Below are positions 1 through 8,696 of a stretch of DNA of 64,000 bases, piece by piece. The translations under genes were made by a program, and so were the position numbers. The notes under the pieces were generated by a model. The model made no database searches. It saw nothing but the letters and a program-made list of their open reading frames with translations, and was not told the origin of the DNA. The stretch comes from Candidatus Levyibacteriota bacterium. GTDB lineage: Bacteria > Patescibacteria > Microgenomatia > Levybacterales > UBA12049. Position 1 is the first letter of the stretch. The number at the start of each line of letters is the position of its first letter. The DNA lies in NCBI GenBank assembly GCA_016186625.1, contig JACPLG010000007.1:1-64000 (forward strand), in the 5' to 3' direction.

Positions 1-369
1 ATTATTCCTGATGACTCTAGCACCCGGGCTGTATTTGATAAAAACCTAGCGCAAGGGGCTGTTAGAGCCTGCTCGGTCTTTGCAAGGGAGGCGGCAAATA
101 TTGTAAAGCTAAGCGTTGGTAAAGATAAAATTGTTTTTTCCTCAAGCGCATCCTCCGTGGGGGAGAATGAAGTTGAGGTTGAAGCAAAAGTAGAAGGGGA
201 GGAAAACGAGATTGCTTTTAACGCCCGCTATCTTTTAGAGTTTTTAGGAAGCATAGATGACGAGGAAGTTTTTTTTGAAATGACAGGGCCATTAAATCCG
301 GGGGTTTTTAAACTCCCCAAAGACCCCGACTATCTTCACATCATAATGCCTATTCGGGTTCAGGGGTGA
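1..369 (+). CDS. dnaN: DNA polymerase III beta sliding clamp, C-terminal part (5' truncated by window edge)
   Basis: The reading frame is open from base 1 and ends at TGA 367-369, so only the last ~122 residues are seen. The beta clamp encircles DNA and tethers the replicative polymerase. The segment IIPDD near the window edge, the stretch ending NARYLLEFLGSI, and the terminus PDYLHIIMPIRVQG match domain III of DnaN; the family normally ends in a similar MPIR/MPMR strand. The first ATG in this frame (157) is internal and not a gene start. The 3' end overlaps the convergent downstream gene by 20 bp, so there is no room for an intergenic terminator. dnaN often lies next to dnaA and the origin, but nothing upstream is visible to test that. 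Confidence 0.9.
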   Translation: MIPDDSSTRAVFDKNLAQGAVRACSVFAREAANIVKLSVGKDKIVFSSSASSVGENEVEVEAKVEGEENEIAFNARYLLEFLGSIDDEEVFFEMTGPLNPGVFKLPKDPDYLHIIMPIRVQG

Positions 370-916
370 CAAGATTATCAACTGATCCGTATTCAGGACT
401 CCCCGTGTTTTCGAGATTGTCCTCCGAAAGGTTAAGTTCGGGGGCTATTCTGTCAAAAAAACTCTTTCTGTCTTGGGGTAAAAAATAAACCAACCCTGTA
501 ATTAAATCATTTGTAGATTGAATCATTACGCCATCATCTAAATAAACATACCACGGGTAACCTCTGTAATTTTCGAATATGTGTTCCTGTGCAAATATAG
601 CTCTATTGTTTTTAAAAATTACCTTATTTTTGACCTCCTCTAAAGGGGTAGCATAGTAAAAGTAGGTTTTCCCACTTTCCTTAACAACCTTGTAAGGTTT
701 CCCATTTATTTTTTGCACATCGTTTTCAGTACTAATCCCAAGTTCTATATCTTTTAATTGACTATAATCTTCTTCAAGCTTGTAAGAGCCTTGGGGGCCT
801 ATTGGAAAGAAGTCAGTTTTAGTTATAAAATTAATGAAAAACAGAAAAAATACAATAATAAAAATTATTATTAATATAAAAAAAATGTAATTTTTTTTAT
901 TATTTATTTTTTTCAT
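350..916 (-). CDS. Membrane-anchored protein of unknown function
   Basis: 188 residues. The N-terminus is Lys/Asn-rich followed by one strongly hydrophobic segment (about residues 10-32), so the protein is probably anchored with the rest outside. The outer part has alternating strand-like segments (GKPYKVVKESGKTYFYYAT, YPWYVYLDDGVMI) that resemble small beta-rich extracytoplasmic domains such as BLIP/SmpA-like folds, but I do not recognise a family. The ATG start at 914-916 is preceded by A/T-rich DNA without a clear Shine-Dalgarno. It is the promoter-distal gene of the minus-strand cluster that includes VirB4, and its stop overlaps the end of dnaN. Function unknown; a T4SS accessory role is a guess from position only. 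Confidence 0.7.
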   Translation of the reverse strand: MKKINNKKNYIFFILIIIFIIVFFLFFINFITKTDFFPIGPQGSYKLEEDYSQLKDIELGISTENDVQKINGKPYKVVKESGKTYFYYATPLEEVKNKVIFKNNRAIFAQEHIFENYRGYPWYVYLDDGVMIQSTNDLITGLVYFLPQDRKSFFDRIAPELNLSEDNLENTGSPEYGSVDNLVTPEPE

Positions 917-930
917 TGATTTTTACTTTA

Positions 931-1743
931 TTATTCTAAGTTCTTATGTACAAAATTATACATATAATCGCAAGTATCAGGAAAGTCCCAAATGCTTTCC
1001 CCGCCGCCGCCGTTACTAGGGCAAACCGCGTCGTTTCTACATAGTATGGTATTTGATACAGCATCAGCAAAAGACTCCCTTTTCCTTTTTTCCAATGGGT
1101 ACCCGTCTTTGATTAAAAGGTTAGACGCGTATGTTTTAATAACACCATGATTGTCAAAACAGCCTCTGTCTTCTCCCAGGGTATATGCATGGCTATAAAA
1201 AATGTTTACTTGATATGGTATAAGGTAATTTATTACGTGTGCGGGCTCATGACTAAAAAAATAGTTCTTATACCGCGTAGAAGATCTAAAGATGTTTTTA
1301 TAAAAATCCATTTGTTGAACGCCGTATTCATAATATACAACTCCCCACGCGCCATCGCCCCTTTTACTAGCCTGCCAATATTGAATTGCAACGTTTGCTC
1401 TTCTAAAAAGCGATAGGAAAGTTTTATAACCCGACCACTTAACAAAACCTTCATAAGTGTCTCTAAGATCAGATTGGGGTGGATTGCCATATATAGCCCT
1501 TATATTAAATTGATTTTTTAAGCATGCTTCATAGTTTCCGGAACCACAGGAGAGAATGGGTGGCGGGTTTGCGCCACTCCCACCGGGATCGGGGTCGCGG
1601 ACGGTTCTACTCTCATCTCCTTCTCCCACTATTACTGTGGCGGTATCTTTAATATAAAATTTTTCTTCTTGGGCAAAAATAGCCCGGCTTGTCATAAACC
1701 CGAAGAAACTCAAAAGAGCGAATAACAGGGCAGCTTTTCTCAT
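931..1743 (-). CDS. Secreted protein with HExxH motif, putative metallopeptidase in the T4SS locus
   Basis: 270 residues with a clear signal peptide (residues 1-25, cleavage likely after AIFAQ). Six Cys in the mature part suggest disulfides. Residues 165-169 read HEPAH, a zincin HExxH signature, and 54 residues later comes ESFADAVS (223-230). This resembles the Glu-containing FAD/FAE helix that supplies the third zinc ligand in several gluzincin-like secreted peptidases. Known: HExxH plus a downstream Glu is the usual zinc site. Inferred: peptidase activity, perhaps on cell-surface or partner-cell proteins. HExxH alone is a weak signature and Pro at position 3 is uncommon. It lies downstream of two membrane-linked genes of the secretion cluster. 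Confidence 0.6.
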   Translation of the reverse strand: MRKAALLFALLSFFGFMTSRAIFAQEEKFYIKDTATVIVGEGDESRTVRDPDPGGSGANPPPILSCGSGNYEACLKNQFNIRAIYGNPPQSDLRDTYEGFVKWSGYKTFLSLFRRANVAIQYWQASKRGDGAWGVVYYEYGVQQMDFYKNIFRSSTRYKNYFFSHEPAHVINYLIPYQVNIFYSHAYTLGEDRGCFDNHGVIKTYASNLLIKDGYPLEKRKRESFADAVSNTILCRNDAVCPSNGGGGESIWDFPDTCDYMYNFVHKNLE

Positions 1744-1784
1744 CTAATTTATTCTATGCATAAATTTGTCCTGTGTGCAACTTT

Positions 1785-2300
1785 TTAGCAGCCCTGGGGA
1801 AGAGGATCAAATACCACTTGAGGAGAAATTATTTTTGATACTTCAAAATTCAAATAAAACCTTGCCGGCAAATTACAAAGACCCTGGCTTGAAAAACCCT
1901 GAGATTTTAGATAGGCTTCAGCCTCTCTTTTTGCAACTTCAATATCAGTTGTTAGAATTTCTATTTCAAAATCATCCATGGCTCTTACATATTCTATTAC
2001 ATACTTTTCTGTTCTTATAATGAGCCCACTTTCGCCAGCCTGGGAAATAACCCTGTTCTTAACAGCCAGATCAGGGGAAGTTAAAGGGACGCGATTAACT
2101 AGCTTATCAAATGCTTTTCCCAGAGTCCCTGATTTATACTTAACTCTTTGGACTGTTTCTGGGGGGGTAGTTATTGGCGCCTTTTTTTGAGGCCCTCCAA
2201 TTTCTTTTTGGGTCAAATATACGGCCAAGATTACCATAATAATTATTAAGACAAAAGAAAAGGCAAGTAACAAATAATCTTTATTAGTTTTAATTTTCAT
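1785..2300 (-). CDS. Single-pass membrane protein of unknown function in T4SS locus
   Basis: 171 residues. A short cytoplasmic N-terminus (MKIKTNKDY) is followed by one transmembrane segment (about residues 9-30), a Pro-rich linker (GGPQKKAPITTPPE), and a mixed alpha/beta outer domain. That domain contains DFEIEILTTDIEVAKREAEAYLKSQG, a pattern common in small extracytoplasmic domains. It starts 2 bp after the stop of the 775-residue membrane protein upstream, which suggests co-transcription. The architecture (short TM anchor plus periplasmic-like domain) resembles VirB8/TrbF-style accessory subunits, but no sequence signature supports that assignment. Confidence 0.65.
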   Translation of the reverse strand: MKIKTNKDYLLLAFSFVLIIIMVILAVYLTQKEIGGPQKKAPITTPPETVQRVKYKSGTLGKAFDKLVNRVPLTSPDLAVKNRVISQAGESGLIIRTEKYVIEYVRAMDDFEIEILTTDIEVAKREAEAYLKSQGFSSQGLCNLPARFYLNFEVSKIISPQVVFDPLPQGC

Positions 2301-2302
2301 AG

Positions 2303-4630
2303 TCAGTTTCGCGAGATATATTGATCATTACTCGTACACATACTTCTATTGTCTCTACATACTATCTCTTCACATGCCCAATAGTCAAAACTTTCATTTA
2401 TAACTTTTTTGTTTCTGTTTACCGCTCCTCTTGTTTGATCCTCCCATGGGCCGCGTCCTCCTGCATAATAAGGGGCCCTGTTGGGTCTGCTTATACTCAT
2501 CTGAAATAGTCCCCAGGCTCCGGTTACTTGGGGAGTGCAGATGGTTCTGTCCGCATTACATCTGAAATAAGCATTGGGCCTATGGCCGCTTTCACACTCT
2601 GCAATAAGATACCAAAACTCAGCATTAGGCCGATCAATCCGATCCAATTCATCCTTAAGGCCATTTTTTGTGAAGTCACATTCAGGATCTCCAAAATTTC
2701 CCTGCGGCGAATTTTGCTGAGTATATTGACCCGTGCAATCATCCCCAACTGCAGGATCTCCACGCCCTGAGTCATCAGACAGCCCCTCAATAGAAAGAGT
2801 GATGTCTGCTGTAATATCACGAAGTGGATTTAAGACATATGTAAAATTATAAGATGTTTGAGTCTCATTTCGGGTAGCAAAGCTACTGTTTTCCGAGAGT
2901 GCCCAGGATATAATCCCTCCTTCAGGATCCAGGATATAGTTGCCTGTAGTCTGTGCCTCAACCAGCTCTGTTCCTGAAGGGAAATCGCTTACTAGCGTTA
3001 GATCATCAAGGGAGACTGAGGACAAAGAGGAGTCGTGGATAAAAATTATATCGCATCTGATATTTGACCCGCTTGGTATGCTTTCCGGGGCCTCAGGGGG
3101 GCATGCTATAGAATAAGCTATTCCCGGATATGGGCTTTCCTCAGGAAATTGTCCAGCGTCTGGTGGTGGAAAGAAAACTCCGGCAATTGATGCAAACAAG
3201 ATTATTACTACAGATAGGGCAACAATAACTCCAAGAGCAGGACCAGATATAGGAAGCGATCCTATGAGTCCGAGAATTGTTCCAATCAAAGCTGAAATTT
3301 TGCCAATAATAAAAGGAATTTTGGCCGCAAGAAAACCTAAAGCGGCTGTTGCAGCCGCTCCAACAGTAGTAACTATCCCCGAAACAAAACTTAGGGCTGC
3401 GCTGGCAACGCCTCCTACGGCCCCTCCCAAGGCTCCCTGAGTAGCTCTTTTAAAAAGCCATTGGAGATAGGTTGCGGGATTTAAAAGATTGCTTATTTTT
3501 TTCCTTGCCCGGTTTGCTCTTGCGGCAAATCTGCCAAGACGGGTATTTGCAAGCCTATTTTTAACTTTATTTATTGCCCGGCCCGGCGTTCCCAGAGCAG
3601 AGCTAAATCTGTCTTTGGCCCGTGAGATTAGTCTTCCGGCTCCCGTCTGGGAAAGCCTGTTTGCGACTGCAGAGGGGAGACCGACTGCTGCCCAAAAGCT
3701 TTTGTTGACTCTTGACAATCCTCTCCCTGTCCGGCTTTCTTTAAACTTGTCGCGTGTCCTTGAAATTTGTTTTCCAAGCCTACTGTTGTGATAGGTTCTT
3801 CTAATCCTGGATCTATTAATACTTTCCTCATCCAATAGCCTTTTTCTCTCAACTGCTGCCCCAAGAGCGGGGTCATTATATTTCTTTGCCCACTCTCTGG
3901 CTCGATCATGAGAGTGCAGAAGCATAAGATCATTCATTTCCCTATCGGCAAGTTCTTTAGCTTGGGGATCCGGCGTTCTTTCTAGATATCTTTGTCTTAT
4001 ACTTTGAAATTCTTCATAAGTGAGGTTTCTTCTTTGTAGCTCATGCCTGTCAACTGCTTGAGCCAGATGTATGTCACCGGGGTTTTCAGAAAGCCATTTT
4101 TTTGCTTGCTTGGTATTTCCCCCTGCCAGCAAATCGTGATAATATTTTTCCGCCCTCCCGTACGCCTCTTGTCTGCTTGCAGGCCTATTTGGATCAGGGG
4201 TTTTAGGAGGCTTTTTTAATATTTTCTCTTCTTCTTTTTCCCACTGCTGTGCCACGCCCTCAGCATAATTTGTTGCCCTTTTTTTAAAATCTTCATACTT
4301 TTCAGGCCTTGACAGGGCAGCAAGCCCTATCCCAACAGCAGCCGTTCCAACTCCTGTGCCAGAGGGAGCCTGTTTTGGCTCAGCAGGCAGAGGCTCCCCA
4401 AGTGGAATTTTTATTCCTTCAGCCCCAAGGTCCTGCCAGTCAAGACCTGCAATAAATGCACTCTGGGGATTTAGAATATTATTTCTGACGCAAACATTTA
4501 TAAATTCTTGGTAATCTTGTTTTTGAAGTGCCTCAAGAAGAGCTTGCCTTTCTTGAGGATTAAGAGGACGAGCAAGTGAAGCAAACCATCGCCCATTTTT
4601 TAATCTTAAATCATCAGCATTATCTGCCAT
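2303..4630 (-). CDS. Large T4SS membrane protein with C-terminal lytic-transglycosylase-like domain
   Basis: 775 residues. The N-terminal ~370 residues are hydrophilic and very basic, with many Arg/Lys helices. Residues about 395-485 contain several hydrophobic, Ala/Gly/Ile-rich membrane segments. A Ser/Thr-rich beta domain follows (about 500-620) that resembles DUF11-type surface repeats. The last ~100 residues look like an SLT/VirB1 lysozyme-like domain: E680 in the ESG motif (AECESGHRPNAYF) and the later GAWGLFQM correspond to the catalytic Glu and the GxxGLxQ signature. VirB1-type enzymes locally open peptidoglycan for secretion machines. Fusion of a polytopic membrane region to a muramidase domain is seen in Gram-positive-type T4SSs. 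Stop and start lie 2-5 bp from its neighbours, so it is in an operon with virB4. Confidence 0.7.
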   Translation of the reverse strand: MADNADDLRLKNGRWFASLARPLNPQERQALLEALQKQDYQEFINVCVRNNILNPQSAFIAGLDWQDLGAEGIKIPLGEPLPAEPKQAPSGTGVGTAAVGIGLAALSRPEKYEDFKKRATNYAEGVAQQWEKEEEKILKKPPKTPDPNRPASRQEAYGRAEKYYHDLLAGGNTKQAKKWLSENPGDIHLAQAVDRHELQRRNLTYEEFQSIRQRYLERTPDPQAKELADREMNDLMLLHSHDRAREWAKKYNDPALGAAVERKRLLDEESINRSRIRRTYHNSRLGKQISRTRDKFKESRTGRGLSRVNKSFWAAVGLPSAVANRLSQTGAGRLISRAKDRFSSALGTPGRAINKVKNRLANTRLGRFAARANRARKKISNLLNPATYLQWLFKRATQGALGGAVGGVASAALSFVSGIVTTVGAAATAALGFLAAKIPFIIGKISALIGTILGLIGSLPISGPALGVIVALSVVIILFASIAGVFFPPPDAGQFPEESPYPGIAYSIACPPEAPESIPSGSNIRCDIIFIHDSSLSSVSLDDLTLVSDFPSGTELVEAQTTGNYILDPEGGIISWALSENSSFATRNETQTSYNFTYVLNPLRDITADITLSIEGLSDDSGRGDPAVGDDCTGQYTQQNSPQGNFGDPECDFTKNGLKDELDRIDRPNAEFWYLIAECESGHRPNAYFRCNADRTICTPQVTGAWGLFQMSISRPNRAPYYAGGRGPWEDQTRGAVNRNKKVINESFDYWACEEIVCRDNRSMCTSNDQYISRN

Positions 4631-4635
4631 AAAGA

Positions 4636-6534
4636 CTAACTATTTTGTCCGGGACTAATTGTCCCTGCGGTTGTTTGATTTTCAGCTTCATTTGCCTGGG
4701 GAGAAACTGCCTTTTCAAGAGCATCCATTGGATCAAAAACTTTTGGGCCCGCTCCGCCTTGATTCATTATAGCCTCTTCTTGCTGTTTTTTGATAAGCTC
4801 CTCAGGATTTGAGGTAATAAGGCCATGTTCAAATGGAGCAGCCAAAATCCTGACTGCCACATGAGAAAGCCCGGCAAAGAATAAGCCTTCACCCACGTTT
4901 GCTGAAAGAAGAAGCTGTTTCTCATGATCTGTCAGGTAAAAAATCTGCGAGACCAGGTCTATTTCCGTAGGGCTCTGCTTTAAAAGAATCTGAATTGAAG
5001 AATTAGAAAGAATTGCCTTTCCATAGTCTGTTGAAAGAAAGTCCTGAACGTCCTGAGTGGCAGTAGTAAGAGCCAGATAATATTTCCTTGCGCGCTTGGC
5101 AATCCCGTGAACAAAAGAAGCAGAATCCTGGTATTTCATAAGGTACCATGCCTCATCAAGGACTAGCAAGCGTTTTTTTAGATCTTTTCGCACCTTTGTC
5201 CAGATAAAATCCAAAATTATATGCATGGCAACGGGCCTAAGCTGATCTTCAAGTCCGCGGGTAGAAAAAACAGTCAGAGGATTTTTGATATCAAAATTTG
5301 ACTGCTGGTTGAAAATTCCTGCCATACTTCCCTTTATAAATTTTTCAAGACGAAGTGCCAAATCTTTTGAAATCTCATCCTCATTACCTAGAAGGACCTT
5401 GTAAAGGTCTTCCATAAGGGGAGGCTGCCTAGTTTGGGTTTTAGGATCCGGTGTTATGCCTTTTTGCCTGTAAACTTCCACCAAAGCTCTATCTAAAATG
5501 GCATCGTGTCCCGGATCAAGCTCTCCCATAACAATTCTAAGGAGGCCGTGGAGTGATAAAATTTTAAGACCCAATTCATTTTCTCCCTCCTCATATCTTC
5601 CCGTCAGATCGAACGGGTTAATTTTAATAGGAGAGGCCGGAGTAAATTCCACGTATTCTCCGTCCAAAGCTTTTGTAAGTGGCCCATATTCGCCTTCAGG
5701 ATCAATCACAATTACCTCAGTCCCAAACATAAACTGTCGCATAAGCTCAAGCTTGATTAGGTATGATTTCCCGGATCCTGATTTTCCAAAAACTACCTCA
5801 TTTGCATTTTCCAGGCTGTAGCGGTCAAAAATAATTAGAGACCCATTTAGCTGATTTATTCCATACATGATTCCCTTATCCTGAGTAAGAGTTGCCGAGG
5901 TGAAAGGAAAAGTTGAGGCAAGACTGGTTGTATCCATGTTTCTTGGAATGTAGAGCTCGTCCTGGCCAAGAGGAACAGTGGACTTAAATCCGTCTTCCAT
6001 CTGCAATGTTGCGGGTTTGGCGAGAATGAGGATTGAGGAAAGTAAAGTCTTTAGTCTTTTTGAGGCTTCATCCAATTCTTTTATATCCTCAGACGCAAGG
6101 GTGATATAGAGGCTGAATTGAAAAAATCTCTCAATACCTTTTGCAAGCTCTTCCTGAACGCTTAGCGCATCTTCCAAAGAAGCCTGAACAGTTGGATCCA
6201 AAACTTTATTGTTTTTTGTCTGCTCCATTAAAGTTGCCTCCATTTCGGCAATTTTTCTTCTCAAATCAGAGAGCACGTCCGGCGCATAAGTTGGATAGCA
6301 AAACATAGAGATATTAAGAGAATGATCAAAGTCAATAAGGGGCTCCAGCCAGTTTGGCGAAACATAGCGAGGATACCCAACTACAAAAAAAGTTTTGTAA
6401 AATATTTCGCCCACCCTGATATGGCCAAAATCAACTTCAATTGAAGAAGGAGCAATAATGTCAGTGACTTGACTAGAAAAAGATTGGGCAAAAGCCTGAC
6501 TATTCTTATCTTTGTTTCTATTAAAAAACCTCAT
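4636..6534 (-). CDS. virB4: VirB4/TraC-family T4SS ATPase
   Basis: 632 residues. VirB4 powers assembly and substrate transfer at the inner face of the type IV secretion channel. Walker A GKSGSGKS is at residues 250-257 and Walker B LLVLDEAW at 456-463. DPEGEYGPL after Walker A and the ATQDVQDFL stretch are characteristic of VirB4/TraG-type ATPases. The N-terminal ~200 residues form the VirB4 N-domain, and the C-terminus is a low-complexity Gln/Asn/Ala tail. Length is somewhat shorter than proteobacterial VirB4 (~790), as usual for PrgI/VirB4 systems of Gram-positive type. It starts 5 bp upstream of the next gene's ATG. Upstream lies a palindromic repeat, so this may be the first gene of the 0.35-6.5 kb block. 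Confidence 0.92.
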   Translation of the reverse strand: MRFFNRNKDKNSQAFAQSFSSQVTDIIAPSSIEVDFGHIRVGEIFYKTFFVVGYPRYVSPNWLEPLIDFDHSLNISMFCYPTYAPDVLSDLRRKIAEMEATLMEQTKNNKVLDPTVQASLEDALSVQEELAKGIERFFQFSLYITLASEDIKELDEASKRLKTLLSSILILAKPATLQMEDGFKSTVPLGQDELYIPRNMDTTSLASTFPFTSATLTQDKGIMYGINQLNGSLIIFDRYSLENANEVVFGKSGSGKSYLIKLELMRQFMFGTEVIVIDPEGEYGPLTKALDGEYVEFTPASPIKINPFDLTGRYEEGENELGLKILSLHGLLRIVMGELDPGHDAILDRALVEVYRQKGITPDPKTQTRQPPLMEDLYKVLLGNEDEISKDLALRLEKFIKGSMAGIFNQQSNFDIKNPLTVFSTRGLEDQLRPVAMHIILDFIWTKVRKDLKKRLLVLDEAWYLMKYQDSASFVHGIAKRARKYYLALTTATQDVQDFLSTDYGKAILSNSSIQILLKQSPTEIDLVSQIFYLTDHEKQLLLSANVGEGLFFAGLSHVAVRILAAPFEHGLITSNPEELIKKQQEEAIMNQGGAGPKVFDPMDALEKAVSPQANEAENQTTAGTISPGQNS

Positions 6535-6582
6535 ACGAAATTCATATTAAAAATTAAATATCAAATAGCAAATATACATTTT

Positions 6583-6712
6583 ATTCGACGATAGAAGATG
6601 GACGGTAGAGGATGGTTTTTTGAAAATTGAAGTTAGAAGATAGGTTTTCTCTATCATCGATTTTCTACCTTCTACTACCATCTTCCATCTTCCATTATCC
6701 ATTGTCATTTCA
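6583..6712. repeat. Palindromic repeat, family P (GATAGAAGATGG type)
   Basis: Left half is purine-rich on the + strand (GACGATAGAAGATGGACGG...), right half pyrimidine-rich (CTACCTTCTACTACCATC...TTCCATTATCC), together an imperfect inverted repeat. The same vocabulary recurs at 15041-15110, 25196-25320 and inside tgt (62552-62668). It is preceded by another short repeat (ATTAAAAATTAAATATCAAA, 6547-6566) that also occurs at 7317-7336. The right end runs up to and into the last codons of the next gene. Confidence 0.75.
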
Positions 6713-7313
6713 CCGGGAGTCCTCCACCGTCAGAGTTGTAAACTTCATAATAAAGCTTTGTCAGCTCATTTTTTTCCAAAATTTTTGATTTTAAGCCAAT
6801 TCTTTGAAGCTCCTGGGTGATAGAAACTGCTTTTGAATTAAGCAAGTTTTTTGCATCCGCAACAAATGCTTGCTTGTTTCCGATATCGCCTATTCCCGCT
6901 GCTCCTTTTTCAAGCGGAGAATATGAGAGAGCAATATAAAATTTTTTATCAAGAACTGCATTTTTTTGGACCAGCTGGGCCACAAAGTCTTTATAAAGAT
7001 TTATGTGGGCTGAAAGCATCTGATTTTGAGTTTTTGCAGCCTGTTCCTCCAAAAGTTTTAAATATGAACTAATGTCAAGGCGTCTGCTTAAAATTACAAT
7101 TTGGATTGAAAAAGACAAAGAATTAAGAAGTGAAGCATATGAGAAGATTTTTACCTGTTGTTCTTCTTTTGATTGGAGTGTGAAATTTGTTGCCACAACC
7201 TCAATTACTAGGCACGCTTGGGAGCCTGAAAGAAGGACAATGTTATCCACAATATCTTCAATTTCAATAAACTTTTGGGTTGTAGCTGTAATTTTATGGG
7301 CAGAATTTCTCAT
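6705..7313 (-). CDS. Conserved T4SS-locus protein, VirB4-N-domain-like
   Basis: 202 residues, soluble, no signal peptide. The pattern HKITATTQKFIEIEDIVDNIVLL followed by CLVIEVVATNFTLQSKEEQ resembles the N-terminal domain of TraC/VirB4-type proteins that in many CPR and Firmicutes genomes is encoded as a separate gene beside PrgI and VirB4. It contains no Walker motif. Known: such proteins co-occur with PrgI and VirB4. Inferred: a partner of the VirB4 N-domain on the cytoplasmic side. The ATG at 7311-7313 is supported by the start of homology right after Met. It is separated from virB4 by a 170-bp repeat region and from prgI by another repeat. Confidence 0.6.
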   Translation of the reverse strand: MRNSAHKITATTQKFIEIEDIVDNIVLLSGSQACLVIEVVATNFTLQSKEEQQVKIFSYASLLNSLSFSIQIVILSRRLDISSYLKLLEEQAAKTQNQMLSAHINLYKDFVAQLVQKNAVLDKKFYIALSYSPLEKGAAGIGDIGNKQAFVADAKNLLNSKAVSITQELQRIGLKSKILEKNELTKLYYEVYNSDGGGLPVK

Positions 7314-7340
7314 ATTAAAAATTAAATATCAAATAACTTT

Positions 7341-7440
7341 CAGAACACTCAGATAGCCAGAATGTCAGACTTTCTGAATATCAGATTATCTGAATCTCTG
7401 GATCACTGAGTTTTCCGAGTTTTCCGAAATGAAATTCATA
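7341..7440. repeat. Palindromic repeat, family S (TCAGA/TCTGA type)
   Basis: A 100-bp stretch built from TCAGAAYACTCAGA-like words in the left half and CTGAATCTCTGGATCACTGAG plus TTTTCCGAGTTTTCCG in the right half, giving an imperfect palindrome. The same words recur at 12660-12770, 13112-13195, 25662-25838, 34455-34600 and 37797-37992. Confidence 0.75.
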
Positions 7441-8637
7441 TTATGCGAACAATTCTCTTCTTAGCTCTTCTCTTGCGTCAATTGAGATAATTTCAAGAGG
7501 CATTAGGGGAGTTCCCGCTGCCTCTATCTCAATAGTGTCAAATTTGTGTGCGCCCGTTGGATCTTCAAAAGAAATAATATATTTGCCGTTTTGAAGGGGA
7601 GTTGCTGAAGCAAATTGTCCCAGCGCATTTGTCTTAAAAGCTCTGACCGGATTTTCCTCAGGATCTTTCACATCAACAAGAATATTTGGCAATGGATTGC
7701 CACGAGAGTCTTTAACAATTCCCACAATTATATTTGGGTCCTGAGGAGCTTGGGGTAGGCCGGCTGCTCTTTCAGAACCAGCGGGAACTTTTTTCACCCG
7801 CTGGGTTTGTTTCACAGCCGGGGATACTGTCGGAGCATATTTTTCCTGCTGTGTTCCTTCAAGACGGGATTGAAGAATCAAAAGCTGTTTTTCAAGTGCT
7901 TCTTTTTGTCTTAAAGTTTGGGTGAGTAATTTTTCAAGGTCTTCAGATTTTTGATGGGTTGCTCCTAAATTCGTAGTACTTGTTTGTTTGCCTTCTTCCT
8001 CGTGAGCCTTATCAAGCTGTTGTTTTAAGCTTGATGCCTCCTCTTCCAACTTCTTTTCATTCTCAAGTATCTTTTCTTCATCCTTTTTCTTTCTCTCATT
8101 TACCAAATCATCAAGATTTCCTGATAAAACCGGCTGGACTGAAGAATCTGAAAACTCAATGACCTTTCCATACGGGGCTTGGGAGGGAAGGGCAGAAGTT
8201 TGAGCCAGAGGTTGCACTTGGGGTTGAGCTTGAACCGTCTGGGATTGCTGCGAAACGGGCACTTCTTGGGCTGAGACTTTCAAACTTGAAGGCTGAGCCT
8301 GTGTTTCACGTGGACTTTTCAGTGTTTCAGTGGTTGCAAGATTCTTATCGCCTCTTTTATAAATATATTGGGTTGGGGCAAAGACTGCCCTAATAAGATT
8401 TCCAATCATAACGTCCATGGGCCTTCCGTCAACTGGAAGAAAAGCAAGGCTAGCGCCAAGTCCAAGAAAAAGGATTGCTAAAGGAAGCCTTATTAAAATA
8501 AAACCAGGCAGAATAAAGAAAATAAACCAGGCAATAACTACACCGGTTGCCAGATAGGCAAACTGCTTGATAGTCATGCTGCCAATCAGCTTAAACTGAA
8601 ACCCGGTTATGTCTTGTGGTATAGGATGATTATCCAT
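7441..8637 (-). CDS. PrgI-family T4SS protein with coiled coil and C-terminal carboxypeptidase-regulatory-like domain
   Basis: 398 residues. The N-terminal ~95 residues match the PrgI family: short IPQDI start, QFKLIGSMTIKQFAYL, two adjacent transmembrane segments (about 25-45 and 48-70), then RPMDVMIGNLIRAVFAPTQYIYKR. PrgI proteins are VirB3-like membrane subunits encoded next to VirB4. The middle is Gln/Pro-rich, followed by a long charged coiled coil (about 180-265). The C-terminus (about 295-385) is a CarboxypepD_reg-like beta sandwich (VGIVKDSRGNPLPNILVDV...). Typical PrgI is ~110 residues, so this is an extended fusion. An intact ATG is at 8635-8637. It probably co-functions with VirB4 directly downstream. 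Confidence 0.85.
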   Translation of the reverse strand: MDNHPIPQDITGFQFKLIGSMTIKQFAYLATGVVIAWFIFFILPGFILIRLPLAILFLGLGASLAFLPVDGRPMDVMIGNLIRAVFAPTQYIYKRGDKNLATTETLKSPRETQAQPSSLKVSAQEVPVSQQSQTVQAQPQVQPLAQTSALPSQAPYGKVIEFSDSSVQPVLSGNLDDLVNERKKKDEEKILENEKKLEEEASSLKQQLDKAHEEEGKQTSTTNLGATHQKSEDLEKLLTQTLRQKEALEKQLLILQSRLEGTQQEKYAPTVSPAVKQTQRVKKVPAGSERAAGLPQAPQDPNIIVGIVKDSRGNPLPNILVDVKDPEENPVRAFKTNALGQFASATPLQNGKYIISFEDPTGAHKFDTIEIEAAGTPLMPLEIISIDAREELRRELFA

Positions 8638-8696
8638 ATCAGCGATTGTTACATTGTTCTATTGCTACATTGCTAAACTGCTTCATTATTCAATTT
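8638..8696. repeat. Family N repeat arm, left flank of four-helix-bundle gene
   Basis: Contains ATTGTTACATTGTTCTATTG followed by CTACATTGCTAAACTGC. The opposite arm at 9075-9115 reads, in reverse complement, AATTGTTCCATTGATCGATTG. The two arms therefore form an inverted repeat around the 8697-9074 gene. The same words form an ORF-less palindrome at 31337-31432. Confidence 0.7.

Noticed and set aside
1147..1416. Plus-strand reading frame of 89 codons opposite the HExxH protein
   Set aside because: It lies fully inside a gene with signal peptide and motif on the other strand and shows no protein-like features.
6583..6712. Repeat-rich intergenic blocks as CRISPR arrays
   Set aside because: Units are imperfect inverted repeats without regular spacers, and no cas gene is present in the window.
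2303..8637. T4SS locus as an integrative conjugative element
   Set aside because: No relaxase, no recombinase next to the locus and no flanking attachment repeats are seen. The Xer-like gene at 57.8 kb looks like a chromosomal recombinase.
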